From: Mesorhizobium sp. AR07
GTDB lineage: Bacteria; Pseudomonadota; Alphaproteobacteria; Rhizobiales; Rhizobiaceae
Length of the DNA stretch: 64,000 nucleotides
NCBI RefSeq assembly: GCF_024746815.1
Contig: NZ_CP080528.1
Location: forward strand, 372,001-436,000
Direction of reading: 5' to 3'
Below the pieces are notes generated by a model that was not told the DNA's origin, did not search any database, and worked only from the letters and a program-made list of their open reading frames with translations. A program made the position numbers and the translations under genes. Each line of letters begins with the position of its first letter. Within the stretch, counting starts at the first letter, position 1. Positions 52,085 to 61,539 of this stretch are shown here, piece after piece.

Positions 52085-54408
52085 GCCGGGCCGCTCAAAT
52101 CGGATGGTGGCTTGAGCAGGTCAATGCTGCGCGGCGGGCCGTCGAAACGGCACGCGAGGAACGCGGGCGGCCACGGGTATCGAGGCCGATTGACGAGGAG
52201 CGCCAACCGAAAGCCAAACGGGTTTCGTCGCTACCAAGTACGTCGTCTCAGGCAGACATTCGTGGCGCGACGATCTCGGGCGGACAGGACGAGGAGCGGC
52301 GTCGGTTGCTGCCGGCGGCGGCCAGGGGAGGCGCTGGCGGGCTGGCGGGGAACACCGGATCTGGGTCGCCGACGGCGCCGATCGCTGGAAATCTTTCGAG
52401 CAGTGGTGGAGCGCAGGGTGGTGGGGCTATCGGCCGTGCCCGGCAACTGGCGGCGGGCTATCAGCCGGCGGTCATCAAAGTGGTGTCCTACGCCCGGGGC
52501 GTCGCGCGCGTCACGGCAACGGGCCAGTATGTGCAGCGCGAGGAGGCGGCGCTTGAGACCCACGATGGGCGCATGCTTGGCGATCGTGAAGCTGTGGCCG
52601 ACGAAATCAAGGTCTGGTCCACGAGTTTCGCGAAGCGTGCAGAGAGCCAGGACGTCGCTGCCATGCGCTTGAAGCTTCACGGCGTGCGCGACACACCGGC
52701 AGGGCGACAGACTTATGAGAAGGCGATGGTTGCCGGATTCGAGGGCCATCGCTATGCCTATCGTCTCGATGCGACACCGTCGGGCGAGCTGGAGGCGCGG
52801 CTCGTTGTGGCGATGGCTGGATCCCCCAAGGAGCGGTTGCGAGTCCGGGAGGAACGGGTTGGCAATGCGGAGGTTGGGTTTACTCAGTGCCGGCTCAATA
52901 TCCGATCGGAGGCGACGGTGAAGGCGCGGATAGAGGCGGCGACCGGCCATCCGAGGCATGCCGTGAGCGTTGATCCAGGCCCCACCACCCACGGTCGAGA
53001 CGGTGTGACCTATCGACTAAACAAGCTGATCGAGAAGGGCGCCGTGGTCGACGATCGTGGCAAGGTTTTGTCGAATGTCGCCGATGCGCGCGTCGCCGCG
53101 CGAGAATGGGGACCGTCGCTGCGGTCGCAGTCGGCGCGCGACACAATGCACCTGATCATCTCGGCGAAGACTGGGGCGGATGTCGCGGCTCTAACCGACG
53201 CCGTCCGCGCGTTCTTGCATGACCGGTTCGCCGACCACAAGTTCATGTTTGGCGTTCACACCGACAAGCAAGCCGACGGGCATATCCATGCCCACGCCAT
53301 CATCACGGTGAGAAATGAATCCGGACAGAAGATCCATCCGGGCCGTGAGACGTTCCGAGAATGGCGCGAGGTGTATGCTCAGCACGCCCAGGCGCATGGG
53401 CTGAAAATCGTCGCCACTTCAGCGAAGGAACGGGCATCGTCGCAGAGCTACGGCCCGAAGGACAAGGCGATCGTCGACGTGGCCGAGCGGCCACGGCCGA
53501 CGCGGGAAGCACGCGACCGCGCTTATGCGGCGGATCCTGCTAACCAGCGACTCATCCACAATGCCAGGAACCGGATCCGTGTCGCTCGGGCGAACCCCAT
53601 CAAGCTTCCCGCCTCGAAGCCTGATCGTCGCGCTGTCAACGAAAGCGTCGCCGCCTGGCGAACTCTCGCTCGGGAACATCCGAACAATGCGCTGGCGAAG
53701 CAAATGTTTGAACGACTGGCGATGGCCCAGACATTAGGCAATGTCCTCGACATGATCGGGAAACGAGTTGACCATTTTACGAAGGAGACTAACGACATGC
53801 CGGTCACATCGGCGCAGATGACGAAGGATCTTCGCCTCATGAACGAGGCGGTTTCGCGCACAAGCGATCTCCTCGATGGGGAGACCAAGCAACAGTTTCG
53901 AGAGGCATCGTCACGGTACCTTGAGACACTCGCAAGCCGAATCGATCTCCAGCGCGCACAGGAGCGCGGCGCGCAGGAGCTCTCTCGTTCCGAAGTCGAG
54001 GCCATTGCAGGGGTCAATGCCGATCGCCTGATCGCGCGTGCTCAACAGGTTGGCCTGAAGGAACAGCGGGAGGCCGTCTCTGCGGAACGGATTGTCGATC
54101 GCGCCGTCGAGATAGAGCGCCGACAAGAGGCCCGTGGCGGGATCGACCCGGCATCGCATCGCGAGCTTGGTGTAGATCGGGCCATCGTCGCGAACTCGCA
54201 ACAATCCGCCGCCCGTGAGGCACGCGAAGCTGCGGCCGCCATCGAGGCCTCGCGTGTGCTCGCCGATCATCCCGCACAGCCGCTGCCGCAGTCGCTGCTT
54301 CAGACCGATGCGATTGTGGCGCTCCAATTGGAACAGGAAAAGGTGCTTCAAGAAATCGATGCTGACAAAGCCGAAGTGCAGGCAACCAAGGGCCAGAGGA
54401 TAATTTGA
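52081..54408 (+). CDS. Relaxase (MobA/VirD2-like), nicking enzyme for conjugation
   Basis: The 775-residue protein starts at TTG 52081 after mobC. The relaxase core lies at about 130-440: YARGVARVTATGQYVQREEA, then FMFGVHTDKQADGHIHAHAI with the HUH residues His401, His403 and His405. The 50-120 region is Gly/Ser-rich linker. The C-terminal half is helical (NALAKQMFERLAMAQTLGNV onward) and probably the transfer-signal part. It nicks oriT and pilots the strand into the VirD4 channel. The domain order recalls the RlxS-type relaxase of Mesorhizobium ICEs. The gene is intact. Confidence 0.85.
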   Translation: MSRAAQIGWWLEQVNAARRAVETAREERGRPRVSRPIDEERQPKAKRVSSLPSTSSQADIRGATISGGQDEERRRLLPAAARGGAGGLAGNTGSGSPTAPIAGNLSSSGGAQGGGAIGRARQLAAGYQPAVIKVVSYARGVARVTATGQYVQREEAALETHDGRMLGDREAVADEIKVWSTSFAKRAESQDVAAMRLKLHGVRDTPAGRQTYEKAMVAGFEGHRYAYRLDATPSGELEARLVVAMAGSPKERLRVREERVGNAEVGFTQCRLNIRSEATVKARIEAATGHPRHAVSVDPGPTTHGRDGVTYRLNKLIEKGAVVDDRGKVLSNVADARVAAREWGPSLRSQSARDTMHLIISAKTGADVAALTDAVRAFLHDRFADHKFMFGVHTDKQADGHIHAHAIITVRNESGQKIHPGRETFREWREVYAQHAQAHGLKIVATSAKERASSQSYGPKDKAIVDVAERPRPTREARDRAYAADPANQRLIHNARNRIRVARANPIKLPASKPDRRAVNESVAAWRTLAREHPNNALAKQMFERLAMAQTLGNVLDMIGKRVDHFTKETNDMPVTSAQMTKDLRLMNEAVSRTSDLLDGETKQQFREASSRYLETLASRIDLQRAQERGAQELSRSEVEAIAGVNADRLIARAQQVGLKEQREAVSAERIVDRAVEIERRQEARGGIDPASHRELGVDRAIVANSQQSAAREAREAAAAIEASRVLADHPAQPLPQSLLQTDAIVALQLEQEKVLQEIDADKAEVQATKGQRII

Positions 54409-54446
54409 CGATCGCGCGATCTGCTTTGCAAAGGTCGGACGCGGTC

Positions 54447-54577
54447 CAGATGAGGGATCGCGCAGCCGGCGCAGGATTCAGGAAAACACCTCGAATGGTC
54501 GCGTCCGCGCCAAGGCCAATGGCTTTCAGTTCGGCCGCAAACCCAAACTTTCGCCACAGGGACGTCGCGAGGCCTAG
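54447..54577 (+). pseudogene. Serine recombinase (resolvase) C-terminal remnant
   Basis: The plus-strand frame reads SRRIQENTSNGRVRAKANGF, then QFGRKPKLSPQGRREA and stops. This matches the end of the catalytic domain and linker of Tn3-type resolvases (RARAKARGVKFGRKPKL). The catalytic serine region is absent. The helix-turn-helix is lost. Confidence 0.5.
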
Positions 54578-54834
54578 CCAGATTAGCTGCGCCGAAGAAA
54601 GGAGGTGCGGCATGAACGGATCGACTCCAGCCCTATGGTCGACAAAGCCGTTACCGAGGCCAAGGCGATCAACAACGAGATTGAGGTTCTTGCTCGTCTC
54701 CGTGCCGAGAAGATGCAGACAATTCACGGCGGCGAGTAACGCATCCATGTTGACCATGAAAGCGAGTTCGTGATGGTGGTGCCGAGGGGGGCGGCAATGA
54801 CGCCGGCCATGTTCGGGGCGATATTTGGGGGCGG
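54578..54834. other. No complete gene
   Basis: A plus-strand piece ending AVTEAKAINNEIEVLARLRA-EKMQTIHGGE at TAA 54738-54740 looks protein-like but has no intact start; it may be the tail of another decayed gene. Confidence 0.35.
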
Positions 54835-55236
54835 CTAAGCCGCCTCCATCTCCATGACCTTCTGGGTTGCCTGGGCAATAAACCCCGAGCGGGTATATCC
54901 ATGGGCTTCGGCAAAGGCATCGATCCGATTGAGGACATCTTCGGGAAGCGTGACATTGACACGCACTGCTTTCTTGGCCTCGGTCTTGACCGCCACCAAG
55001 ATTGCAACACCGCGACGGTTCTCGGCGTCGGCCATGACATTCTCCAAGCTGGAGGGCTCTGGAATAGCCTCACCATCTTCCGCGAGCCCCTCGATATGAA
55101 AGGCCAGCGCCTCCTCGGCCATAGCGCGAGCATCATCTAGATCTGTACCGGCCGTGACGACGCCGGGGAAATCGGGAAAGGACACGCCGAAGTCGCTCTC
55201 GGCATCCTTATGGATCAGTCCGATATACTGCTTCAT
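54835..55236 (-). CDS. hicB: HicB-family antitoxin
   Basis: The 133-residue protein has the HicB fold (MKQYIGLIHKDAESDFGVSF, PDFPGVVTAGTDLDDARAMA) and a C-terminal ribbon-helix-helix (VNVTLPEDVLNRIDAFAEAH, GYTRSGFIAQATQKVME). It lies five bases downstream of hicA. It binds HicA and represses the operon. Intact. Confidence 0.92.
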   Translation of the reverse strand: MKQYIGLIHKDAESDFGVSFPDFPGVVTAGTDLDDARAMAEEALAFHIEGLAEDGEAIPEPSSLENVMADAENRRGVAILVAVKTEAKKAVRVNVTLPEDVLNRIDAFAEAHGYTRSGFIAQATQKVMEMEAA

Positions 55237-55241
55237 TGTCT

Positions 55242-55430
55242 CTACCTCAGCTTTAGACCGGATTGACGTTCAATGCTCCGCAAAGTTCCCAAAGGGATAT
55301 CCCTTTTAGGATGCGGGACTGTGACTCTGCCCGGCTTCTTTTCATGTTTGAATTGTGCGTGACTGCCCTTTCGAGCGACTTCATACCAACCATCGGCCTC
55401 GAGGGCCTGGATCACTGCTGCACTTTTCAT
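55242..55430 (-). CDS. hicA: HicA-family mRNase toxin
   Basis: The 62-residue protein MKSAAVIQALEADGWYEVAR, then KGSHAQFKHEKKPGRVTVPH, PKRDIPLGTLRSIERQSGL, has the double-stranded-RNA-binding-like fold with the catalytic His in GSHAQFKH. The start at 55430 was chosen for the family length; the longer frame to 55493 has no support. Intact. Confidence 0.92.
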   Translation of the reverse strand: MKSAAVIQALEADGWYEVARKGSHAQFKHEKKPGRVTVPHPKRDIPLGTLRSIERQSGLKLR

Positions 55431-56362
55431 GTGTATAAATACACATCGATCGTGAAACATGCAATATGAAAGTGGGCCGCGGGTTTTGGCCACCCCGGGT
55501 TTGAGATATCCGTGAGTAACGAGCCGCCGAGCGCAGCTCGCACCGTGCGTGCAAGATCCGCATGATGATGAACGAGCAGCGTTCGCATTTCAGCTCCTAT
55601 CACGGTAGGACCCGTCACTGTCGGCTATGAGACCGGGGCGACAACAGAAGTCGCGCAACTCGTCGCGGGGTTCGTAACCGCTCTTTGCGACGGGTAATCG
55701 CAGGAGCACGCAAGCCGCACGCCAGACCTGTTGACGGGCCGAAACCGCCGGTCGGCGAGCCCAAAATGCCACCAACCTGCCTGCGATTTCTCTTCTCGGT
55801 GGCATGAAGTCGGACCGATGGGCGCGCCCCGATCCGATTGAGGACCGCGAGCCGACACTGAAGGGCATCGCTGGAGCGGGCTCGGATAAGATCAGCGCCC
55901 TCTTCGCCGAGATTGTTGGCAAAGACGCCTCCGGTCGAGAACGGTCTCATCGAATCCCATAGGACCTGCATCAGCTTACCGAATAGTTTGCGACAGCAGC
56001 TGGAGCCCCCTTGGAACTGGCGGCTCAAGACCCCGCAAGTTCAGCGGCCTGACCTGCGGCCTTCGCCGGCCGGTGTAGGCGGGAGCCTGATTTCGTTTGT
56101 GCACCCGGAAGAACGCCTTCGTCAGCTAATCGTCAGCTAGGCGGTCTATCCAGACCTGCCGCGCCTAACCAGCCTGAACTGAATGCGAAACAAAGGAGTG
56201 CGAATCGTCATGTACGGTCGAATTGGTGGCTCATCCAATATCCCCGACACGCGCAGTGGCGAAGCTGATGCAACAAATCAGTCGGGCGCTGAGGGGCGCC
56301 TAACCATTCGCGAGGCGATGCTCGTCCCTCGCGACCTCCCCACAGCAGGTTCCGTCTGACGG
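55431..56362. other. Region without a recognisable intact gene
   Basis: It includes the hicAB promoter just upstream of 55430 (AT-rich, TATAAATACACATCGATCG). The remaining frames (55427-55618 minus, 55615-56028 minus) are not assignable. The DNA looks like junctions of several insertion events. Confidence 0.35.
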
Positions 56363-57292
56363 ATGCGCGGCGCAATTGCTTCGTTTCTTTCCAACGATAT
56401 TCAGGATGCCCATCTGGATTTGCCAACAGTCGGCCGTTGGCAAGCGCGAGACCCCGCAGAAATTGCTAGGGATCTTATGGATGTCGACTACCTTGTCATT
56501 CCGCTCGACATATTTCTTCCCTCGGCTGCCCAAGCAGGGCAGGAGCTAGAATATGCCCTAATCGGGATGGCGTCGCTCTTCGCCAGCGTGGCCGGTGCCT
56601 TCGACCTTGGTACAAACATGCCAATCATCATGGTCTCCCCCAAAGATTACGCGGATGGAATGTCGGTAAGCATCGCAGAGGCTGCTTTCAGCTTCTCCAG
56701 GTCATTTGCCGGGGAAACAGCTTGCCCGCGCCTGCTGTGCATTCCGGTCGGGCATGTCGACCCAAAATCGCTAACTGCCCTCATCTCCAGGGAGCTAGAC
56801 TGCAGTCTGGAAGATACCGCCGATGTGGTGGTCTATGATGGAAAGCAGCGAGCTGTCACTCAACTGCAAGAGATTGCATCTGCGCTGCAATTCCCTCATA
56901 GACTAGACGGCACTGCATCCTACCTCGTAACTGGGGGGGGCTCGGGAGCATCGGGCCCCGTGATGGTCCAAGCGTTGAGCGAAAATGGAGCAAAGCACAT
57001 CCATGTGCTTTCGCGCAGCGTTCCGACCGCAGAACGTCTTGCGGCAATCAAAGACATGGAGGCAACGGGCTGCACTGTGGGCGTTCAGACGGTGGATGTA
57101 TCGAACCGTGAGGCGCTCGCCTTTTGCCTGGGGCAGATCCAGGCGGGACGTCCGATCAGAGGCATCATTCATGCCGCGGGCAGTGTTGCAGACGGAATAA
57201 TCAGCTCAATCGATCGCGACGACATCGCGCGCGAATTGAACTGGCCGGACCGAAAGCGGTCCGCAGCCTTGCATGGGAATGAAACCGAATGA
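56363..57292 (+). pseudogene. Polyketide synthase fragment with ketoreductase domain
   Basis: The 309-codon frame has a KR-type Rossmann fold from about residue 190: ASYLVTGGGSGASGPVMVQA, then HIHVLSRSVPTAERLAAIKD and QAGRPIRGIIHAAGSVADGI. The glycine pattern GGGSGASG departs from GGxGGLG. The upstream part (VGRWQARDPAEIARDLMDVD, IEYALIGMASLFASVAGAF) recalls the structural half-domain before KR. The catalytic Ser-Tyr part, ACP and all other modules are missing; the frame is cut by the ugd gene. No partner PKS genes are present. Confidence 0.55.
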
Positions 57293-58620
57293 ATTTGACG
57301 GTCTTTGGAATTGGCTATGTCGGTCTCGTGCAGGCGGCGGTGCTTGCCGAAGTCGGGCACCAGGTGGTGTGCGTCGACGTCGACGCCGACAAGGTCGAGC
57401 GGCTCAACCAGGGCTTCGTGCCGATCTTCGAGCCGGGGCTCGAAAACCTCGTCAAGGAGAACCACGCCGCCGGCCGCATCAAGTTCACCACCGATGCCGC
57501 GGCCGCGGTCAGGCATGGCGAAATCCAGATGATCGCGGTCGGTACGCCGCCTGGCGAGGACGGTTCGGCCGATCTGAAATATGTGCTGGCCGTCGCCGAG
57601 ACCATCGGCCGCGAGATGGACAAACCCAAGATCGTCGTCGGCAAGTCGACCGTGCCGGTCGGAACCTGCGAAAGGGTAAAGGCCAGGATCGCCGAAACAC
57701 TGAAGAAAAGGGGGCGCGAGGATCTGGCCTTCGACGTCGCTTCGAACCCGGAATTCCTCAAGGAGGGTTCCGCGGTTGCCGATTGCATGAAGCCCGACCG
57801 CATCATCGTCGGCACCGACAGCGAGGGCACCGAAGCGGTGATGCGCGAGCTCTATGCGCCGTTCAACCGCAACCACGAGAAGATGATCGTGATGGACGTG
57901 CGCAGCGCCGAATTCACCAAATACGCCGCCAATTGCATGCTGGCGACCAAGATCAGCTTCATGAACGAGATGGCCAACCTGGCCGAGCAGCTCGGCGCCG
58001 ACATCGAGGAGGTCCGCAAGGGCATCGGCAGTGATCCGCGCATCGGCTACCACTTCATCTATCCGGGTCTTGGTTATGGTGGCTCGTGCTTCCCCAAGGA
58101 TGTGCGCGCCCTGATCAAGACCGCCGAAGGCGTCAAGTTCGACGCCAAGCTGCTGCGCGCCGTCGAGGAGCGCAACAACGAGCAGAAATCCGTGCTGTTC
58201 GACAAGGTGAACCGCTATTTCAAAGGCAATCTCAAGGGCAAGACCTTTGCGCTGTGGGGGCTGGCCTTCAAGCCAAACACCGACGACATGCGCGAGGCGC
58301 CGGCACGCACGCTGATGGAGGCGCTGTGGAATGCGGGCGCCAATGTGCAGGCCTATGACCCCGAAGCGATGCAGGAATGCCAGGCCATTTACGGGCTGCG
58401 CGACGACCTGCTTTTGTGCGGGACCAAGGAAGCCGCGCTGCGTGGCGCCGATGCGCTGATGATCGCCACCGAATGGAAGAGTTTCCGCGCGCCGTCCTTC
58501 GACGCGATGAAAGATGCGCTGACCACGCCGATCATCTTCGATGGCCGCAACCTCTATGACCCCAAGGTCATCGCCCGCCACGGCATCGAGTATCACTCGA
58601 TCGGCAGGATGGCGGCATGA
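57289..58620 (+). CDS. ugd: UDP-glucose 6-dehydrogenase
   Basis: The 443-residue protein has an NAD site VFGIGYVGLVQAAVLAEVGH (GxGYVG at 7-12), KSTVPVGTCERVKARI, the substrate block EFTKYAANCMLATKISFMNE and the catalytic Cys267 in GLGYGGSCFPKD. The C-terminal GLAFKPNTDDMREAPARTL is intact. It makes UDP-glucuronate for surface polysaccharide. Codon use is very GC-rich. Its first ATG overlaps the end of the PKS fragment, an accidental junction. The following gene is a glycosyltransferase. Confidence 0.96.
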   Translation: MNLTVFGIGYVGLVQAAVLAEVGHQVVCVDVDADKVERLNQGFVPIFEPGLENLVKENHAAGRIKFTTDAAAAVRHGEIQMIAVGTPPGEDGSADLKYVLAVAETIGREMDKPKIVVGKSTVPVGTCERVKARIAETLKKRGREDLAFDVASNPEFLKEGSAVADCMKPDRIIVGTDSEGTEAVMRELYAPFNRNHEKMIVMDVRSAEFTKYAANCMLATKISFMNEMANLAEQLGADIEEVRKGIGSDPRIGYHFIYPGLGYGGSCFPKDVRALIKTAEGVKFDAKLLRAVEERNNEQKSVLFDKVNRYFKGNLKGKTFALWGLAFKPNTDDMREAPARTLMEALWNAGANVQAYDPEAMQECQAIYGLRDDLLLCGTKEAALRGADALMIATEWKSFRAPSFDAMKDALTTPIIFDGRNLYDPKVIARHGIEYHSIGRMAA

Positions 58621-58661
58621 CGGCAGGGCGGCACAACGCGGCACAACAAGGAGCCAGGTCC

Positions 58662-59741
58662 ATGAAAGTTCTGTTTGCAGGCGGCAACGCCTACACGCCA
58701 CAATTCAGCGGTGGCGTTCAGTCGAGCACGCACCATCTGGTCGAGCAGTTGCGCAAGCATGGTCATGAAGCCTCCGTTCTGGCGGCGCTTTCCGGCGATG
58801 GAATCTTCGGTTTCAAGGCGCGCGCCAAGATGAAGCTCCTTCGCCAGCGCGCGGTCATCGACAATTTTCCGGGCTATCCGGTGGTGCGAGCGTGGTTTCC
58901 CTGGGAAGCGGCGGGCTTTGCGGTCGAAAGGCTGACTCCAGATGTCGCGGTCGTGCAGTGCCACAAGTCGGTGCCGATCGGAAGAGAGCTGCAGGCGCTG
59001 GGCGTGCCGCTGGTTGTCTATCTCAGAAATGTCGAATTCCACGAATTGGCCGGCGATCTGCGCGAATTGCGGTCGGCGCTTTACATTGCCAATTCCGAGT
59101 TTACGGCGCGCACCTACAAGCAGAAATTCGATATCGACTCGACGGTGATTCCGCCGACCATCAATCCCGCATTCTACAGCACCCCAACGACAGGTAAATT
59201 TGTCACGTTGATCAACCCTTATGAGGAAAAAGGGTTTGACCTTGCGGTCCGCATCGCCGAGGCGTGCTCCGAGATCCCGTTCCTGTTCGTCGAAAGCTGG
59301 AAGCTTCACGACGATCATCGGGCCCGGATCGAAGAAACGATCGCGTCGTTCTCCAACGTCAGGCTGGAGAGCCGCACCAGCGACATGAAGACGGTCTACG
59401 GTCGTACAAAAATCCTGCTAGCGCCCAGCAAATGGGAAGAGGCATGGGGCCGCGTCGCGTCGGAAGCGCATTGCAGCGGCATTCCTGTTGTCGGTTCGCG
59501 GCGTGGCGGTCTGCCCGAAGCGATCGGCTCCGGCGGTGTGGTGCTGGATTACGAAGCCCCGCTCGCCGTTTGGGTCGCGGCGATCAGGCGGCTGTGGAAC
59601 GACAAGGCCGAGTACGACAGGCTGTCGGCGGCGGCGCACCTGTTTTCGGAGCGGCCGCAGATGAACCCCGACAGCCAGTTCGCGACGTTCCTGAACGTTC
59701 TCGACAACGCCAGGCGAAGCGGCCTGGAGCGTGCCGCCTAG
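58662..59741 (+). CDS. GT4-family glycosyltransferase
   Basis: From MKVLFAGGNAYTPQFSGGVQ, preceded by AAGGAG at nine bases, the protein has 359 residues. Typical GT-B features: the glycine-rich start (FSGGVQSSTHHLVEQLRKHG), NSEFTARTYKQKF and the donor-site block APSKWEEAWGRVASEAHCSG-IPVVGSRRGGLPEAI (E-x7-E motif). It is expected to add a sugar to a surface polysaccharide with the product of ugd or a related sugar. The start at 58617 overlapping ugd (ATGA) is an alternative. Intact. Confidence 0.88.
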   Translation: MKVLFAGGNAYTPQFSGGVQSSTHHLVEQLRKHGHEASVLAALSGDGIFGFKARAKMKLLRQRAVIDNFPGYPVVRAWFPWEAAGFAVERLTPDVAVVQCHKSVPIGRELQALGVPLVVYLRNVEFHELAGDLRELRSALYIANSEFTARTYKQKFDIDSTVIPPTINPAFYSTPTTGKFVTLINPYEEKGFDLAVRIAEACSEIPFLFVESWKLHDDHRARIEETIASFSNVRLESRTSDMKTVYGRTKILLAPSKWEEAWGRVASEAHCSGIPVVGSRRGGLPEAIGSGGVVLDYEAPLAVWVAAIRRLWNDKAEYDRLSAAAHLFSERPQMNPDSQFATFLNVLDNARRSGLERAA

Positions 59742-59907
59742 TGTGGCCCGTGGCTTTTGGGCAGCCCATAGCCCAGTTTGCCAGGGGCGAGACGATGTGA
59801 TGCTAGCTCGAGAAATAGACATGGTGACTACCTGTAGTTGGATGGCGCAGTAACATCGCGTCCGCCCCGTCAGAGGTTTTGTGCGGCCGGAGACGATGTC
59901 GTGGTGT
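59742..59907. other. Intergenic, no recognisable gene
   Basis: Short gap after the glycosyltransferase; no promoter or terminator was clear. Confidence 0.4.
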
Positions 59908-60055
59908 TCAGTGTTTCAGCACGACTTTCCCGTCCGCGTCGGCGGCGACGGCATTCTGATCCAGCGGGAAAGTCTCGGCGACCGGGATGGTCAACACACC
60001 GCGTGACGCTGCATCGGCCACCGAGGCCAGCGTGCCCGCATCGGTGCGGTGACAA
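59908..60055 (-). pseudogene. NADP-dependent oxidoreductase, C-terminal remnant
   Basis: Minus-strand reading LASVADAASRGVLTIPVAET, then FPLDQNAVAADADGKVVLKH, ending at TGA (59908-59910), fits the C-terminus of zinc-free quinone reductase/alcohol dehydrogenase-type enzymes. The rest is missing; the MacB fragment abuts it on the opposite strand. Confidence 0.5.
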
Positions 60056-60515
60056 GCGCGGTTTGCCTTCATCAGCGCAGAGATCGAAGCCAGGGCGCCA
60101 ACGAGGCGGTGCGCAAGCAGATAGAAGGCCTCGGCACCAACCTCGTGGTGGTGCTACCGGGCGCTAGAACGGCAAGCGGCTTACGTGGCGGAGCCGGCAG
60201 CGCCGCTACGCTGACGACCGGCGACGCCCAGGCGATCCGGCGCGAGAGTACTGCGGGGAGCGAGGTCAGCTACCTCATCCGCCAATCCGGCCAGGTGCAG
60301 TTCAGCAATCAGAACTGGACCACCGTCATCCAGGGCATCAGTTCGAATTATCCGCCACGACCAACTGGCGCATCGACACGGGCCGCGAGATTACGCCGGA
60401 CGACGAGGCGAGCGCGGCGCTGGTTGTCGTGATCGGCCAGACCATTGCAACGCAGCTCTTCGGCGAATCGCAACTGCCTGTTGGTGCGCCCATCCAGCTC
60501 AAGGAAGGTAAGGCG
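60056..60515 (+). pseudogene. MacB-type ABC transporter permease fragment
   Basis: GANEAVRKQIEGLGTNLVVV, LPGARTASGLRGGAGSAATL and SEVSYLIRQSGQVQFSNQNW match the periplasmic core domain of MacB-like permeases. The continuation TNWRIDTGREITPDDEASAA, LVVVIGQTIATQLFGESQLP is in another frame. The ATPase, the membrane helices and the end of the gene are missing; it is cut by the promoter of the tacAT-like module. Confidence 0.7.
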
Positions 60516-60529
60516 AAAGGATTTATTTT

Positions 60530-60548
60530 GTACGGATTCAATCCGTAC
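60530..60548. promoter_or_regulatory. Operator-like palindrome of the tacAT-like module
   Basis: GTACGGAT, TCA, ATCCGTAC: a perfect inverted repeat 28 bp before the antitoxin start, with AT-rich flanks (TTTATTTT and TATATTAT). TacA-type antitoxins bind such sites to repress their operon. Confidence 0.65.
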
Positions 60549-60575
60549 TATATTATCGGGCCAAAGGAGATACCT

Positions 60576-60851
60576 ATGCCCCGCAATGTCAGTGACAATG
60601 GCCGAATCGATTTCCGGATTCCGCCAGAAGCAAAAGCCGTGATCGCACGTGCAGCGGCCTTGTCGAATGTCGGTCTAACCGAGTTTGTCACGCGCTCGGC
60701 GCTGCGTGACGCCCAGGCCGCGATCGAACGCGCCGAACATCTCGCGCTGTCAGAACGCGACAGCCTGCGCGTCCTCGACCTGCTCGAAAATCCGCCGGCG
60801 CCTACCGACCGTCTTATCCGTGCCGCCAAGGCCGGTCAGACCCTCGCGTGA
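60576..60851 (+). CDS. tacA: DUF1778 ribbon-helix-helix antitoxin (TacA-like)
   Basis: The 91-residue protein MPRNVSDNGRIDFRIPPEAK, then AALSNVGLTEFVTRSALRDA and the C-terminal LVLDL-like RVLDLLENPPAPTDRLIRAA, is a typical DUF1778/TacA antitoxin. CAAAGGAG is nine bases upstream. GTGA overlap with the toxin start. Intact, unlike its toxin. Confidence 0.9.
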   Translation: MPRNVSDNGRIDFRIPPEAKAVIARAAALSNVGLTEFVTRSALRDAQAAIERAEHLALSERDSLRVLDLLENPPAPTDRLIRAAKAGQTLA

Positions 60852-61365
60852 GTTCCGTCATCTGGCAGGAAGTGCCGATCGGTAAACAGCACGATCGTGC
60901 CGCCTTCAACTGTGACGACGCGGACCTCAATACCTATCTACAGCGCTTCGCGCGTCAAAACCACGAAAGCGGCGGCGCAAAAACTTTCGTCGCCGTGACG
61001 GCGGAAGATCCTTCGCACATCCTTGATTCTATTCCCTGAGTCCCGCTTCGATGGACTACGCCCGCACACCAACGGTCGCCAGGCGTGGCCTCGGCCGCTA
61101 CGACGTGCCGGTCTACCGTCTCGGTCGCCTCGCAGTGGATGGTAGGATACAAGGCCGCGGAGTCGGTGGCGGTTTGCTACTCGCCGCAGGGAGACGCTGC
61201 ATAGCAGTCGCGCAGGAAGTCGGCGGCGTCGCCCTTCTAATCGACGCCAAAGGTGACCAGGCCTCACGCTGGTATGAGGGCTACGGTGCGGTCCGTCTCG
61301 ATGACGCGCCGCTATCCCTGGTCTTGCCTTTCGCCGCGATCGCCGAGGCGATAGCCGAGATATGA
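60848..61365 (+). pseudogene. tacT: GNAT-fold toxin (TacT-like), frameshifted
   Basis: From GTG 60848: VIWQEVPIGKQHDRAAFNCD, DADLNTYLQRFARQNHESGG, then a stop. The match resumes in another frame as DYARTPTVARRGLGRYDVPV, LGRLAVDGRIQGRGVGGGLL (acetyl-CoA motif) and WYEGYGAVRLDDAPLSLVLP. A missing G near 61026 (CTTGATTC for CTTGGATTC) explains it. TacT acetylates charged tRNA. As read, the toxin is inactive. Confidence 0.8.
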
Positions 61366-61539
61366 ACGCAGCAGTAAATCGGCTGCCATGCATGTCACTG
61401 CGCGCGCTTCGGTCAAGGACAACCGCATATCATAGTCGATGCTGCCGAAGCCCATGGCAGTGTTGGCACCAATGTGGGTGAGCTGCGCAGTGGCGACGGC
61501 CGTTGACGCCGGCGGGTCCCGCGTCGACGATAAGGAAAT
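61366..61539. other. Intergenic, no recognisable gene
   Basis: Lies between the toxin remnant and the 3' end of the VirD4 gene, which are convergent. No strong hairpin was found. Confidence 0.4.

Noticed and set aside
57169..58701. A 510-codon minus-strand frame
   Set aside because: It mirrors ugd, whose motifs are complete on the plus strand. The translation is rich in His, Arg and Asp without domain features.
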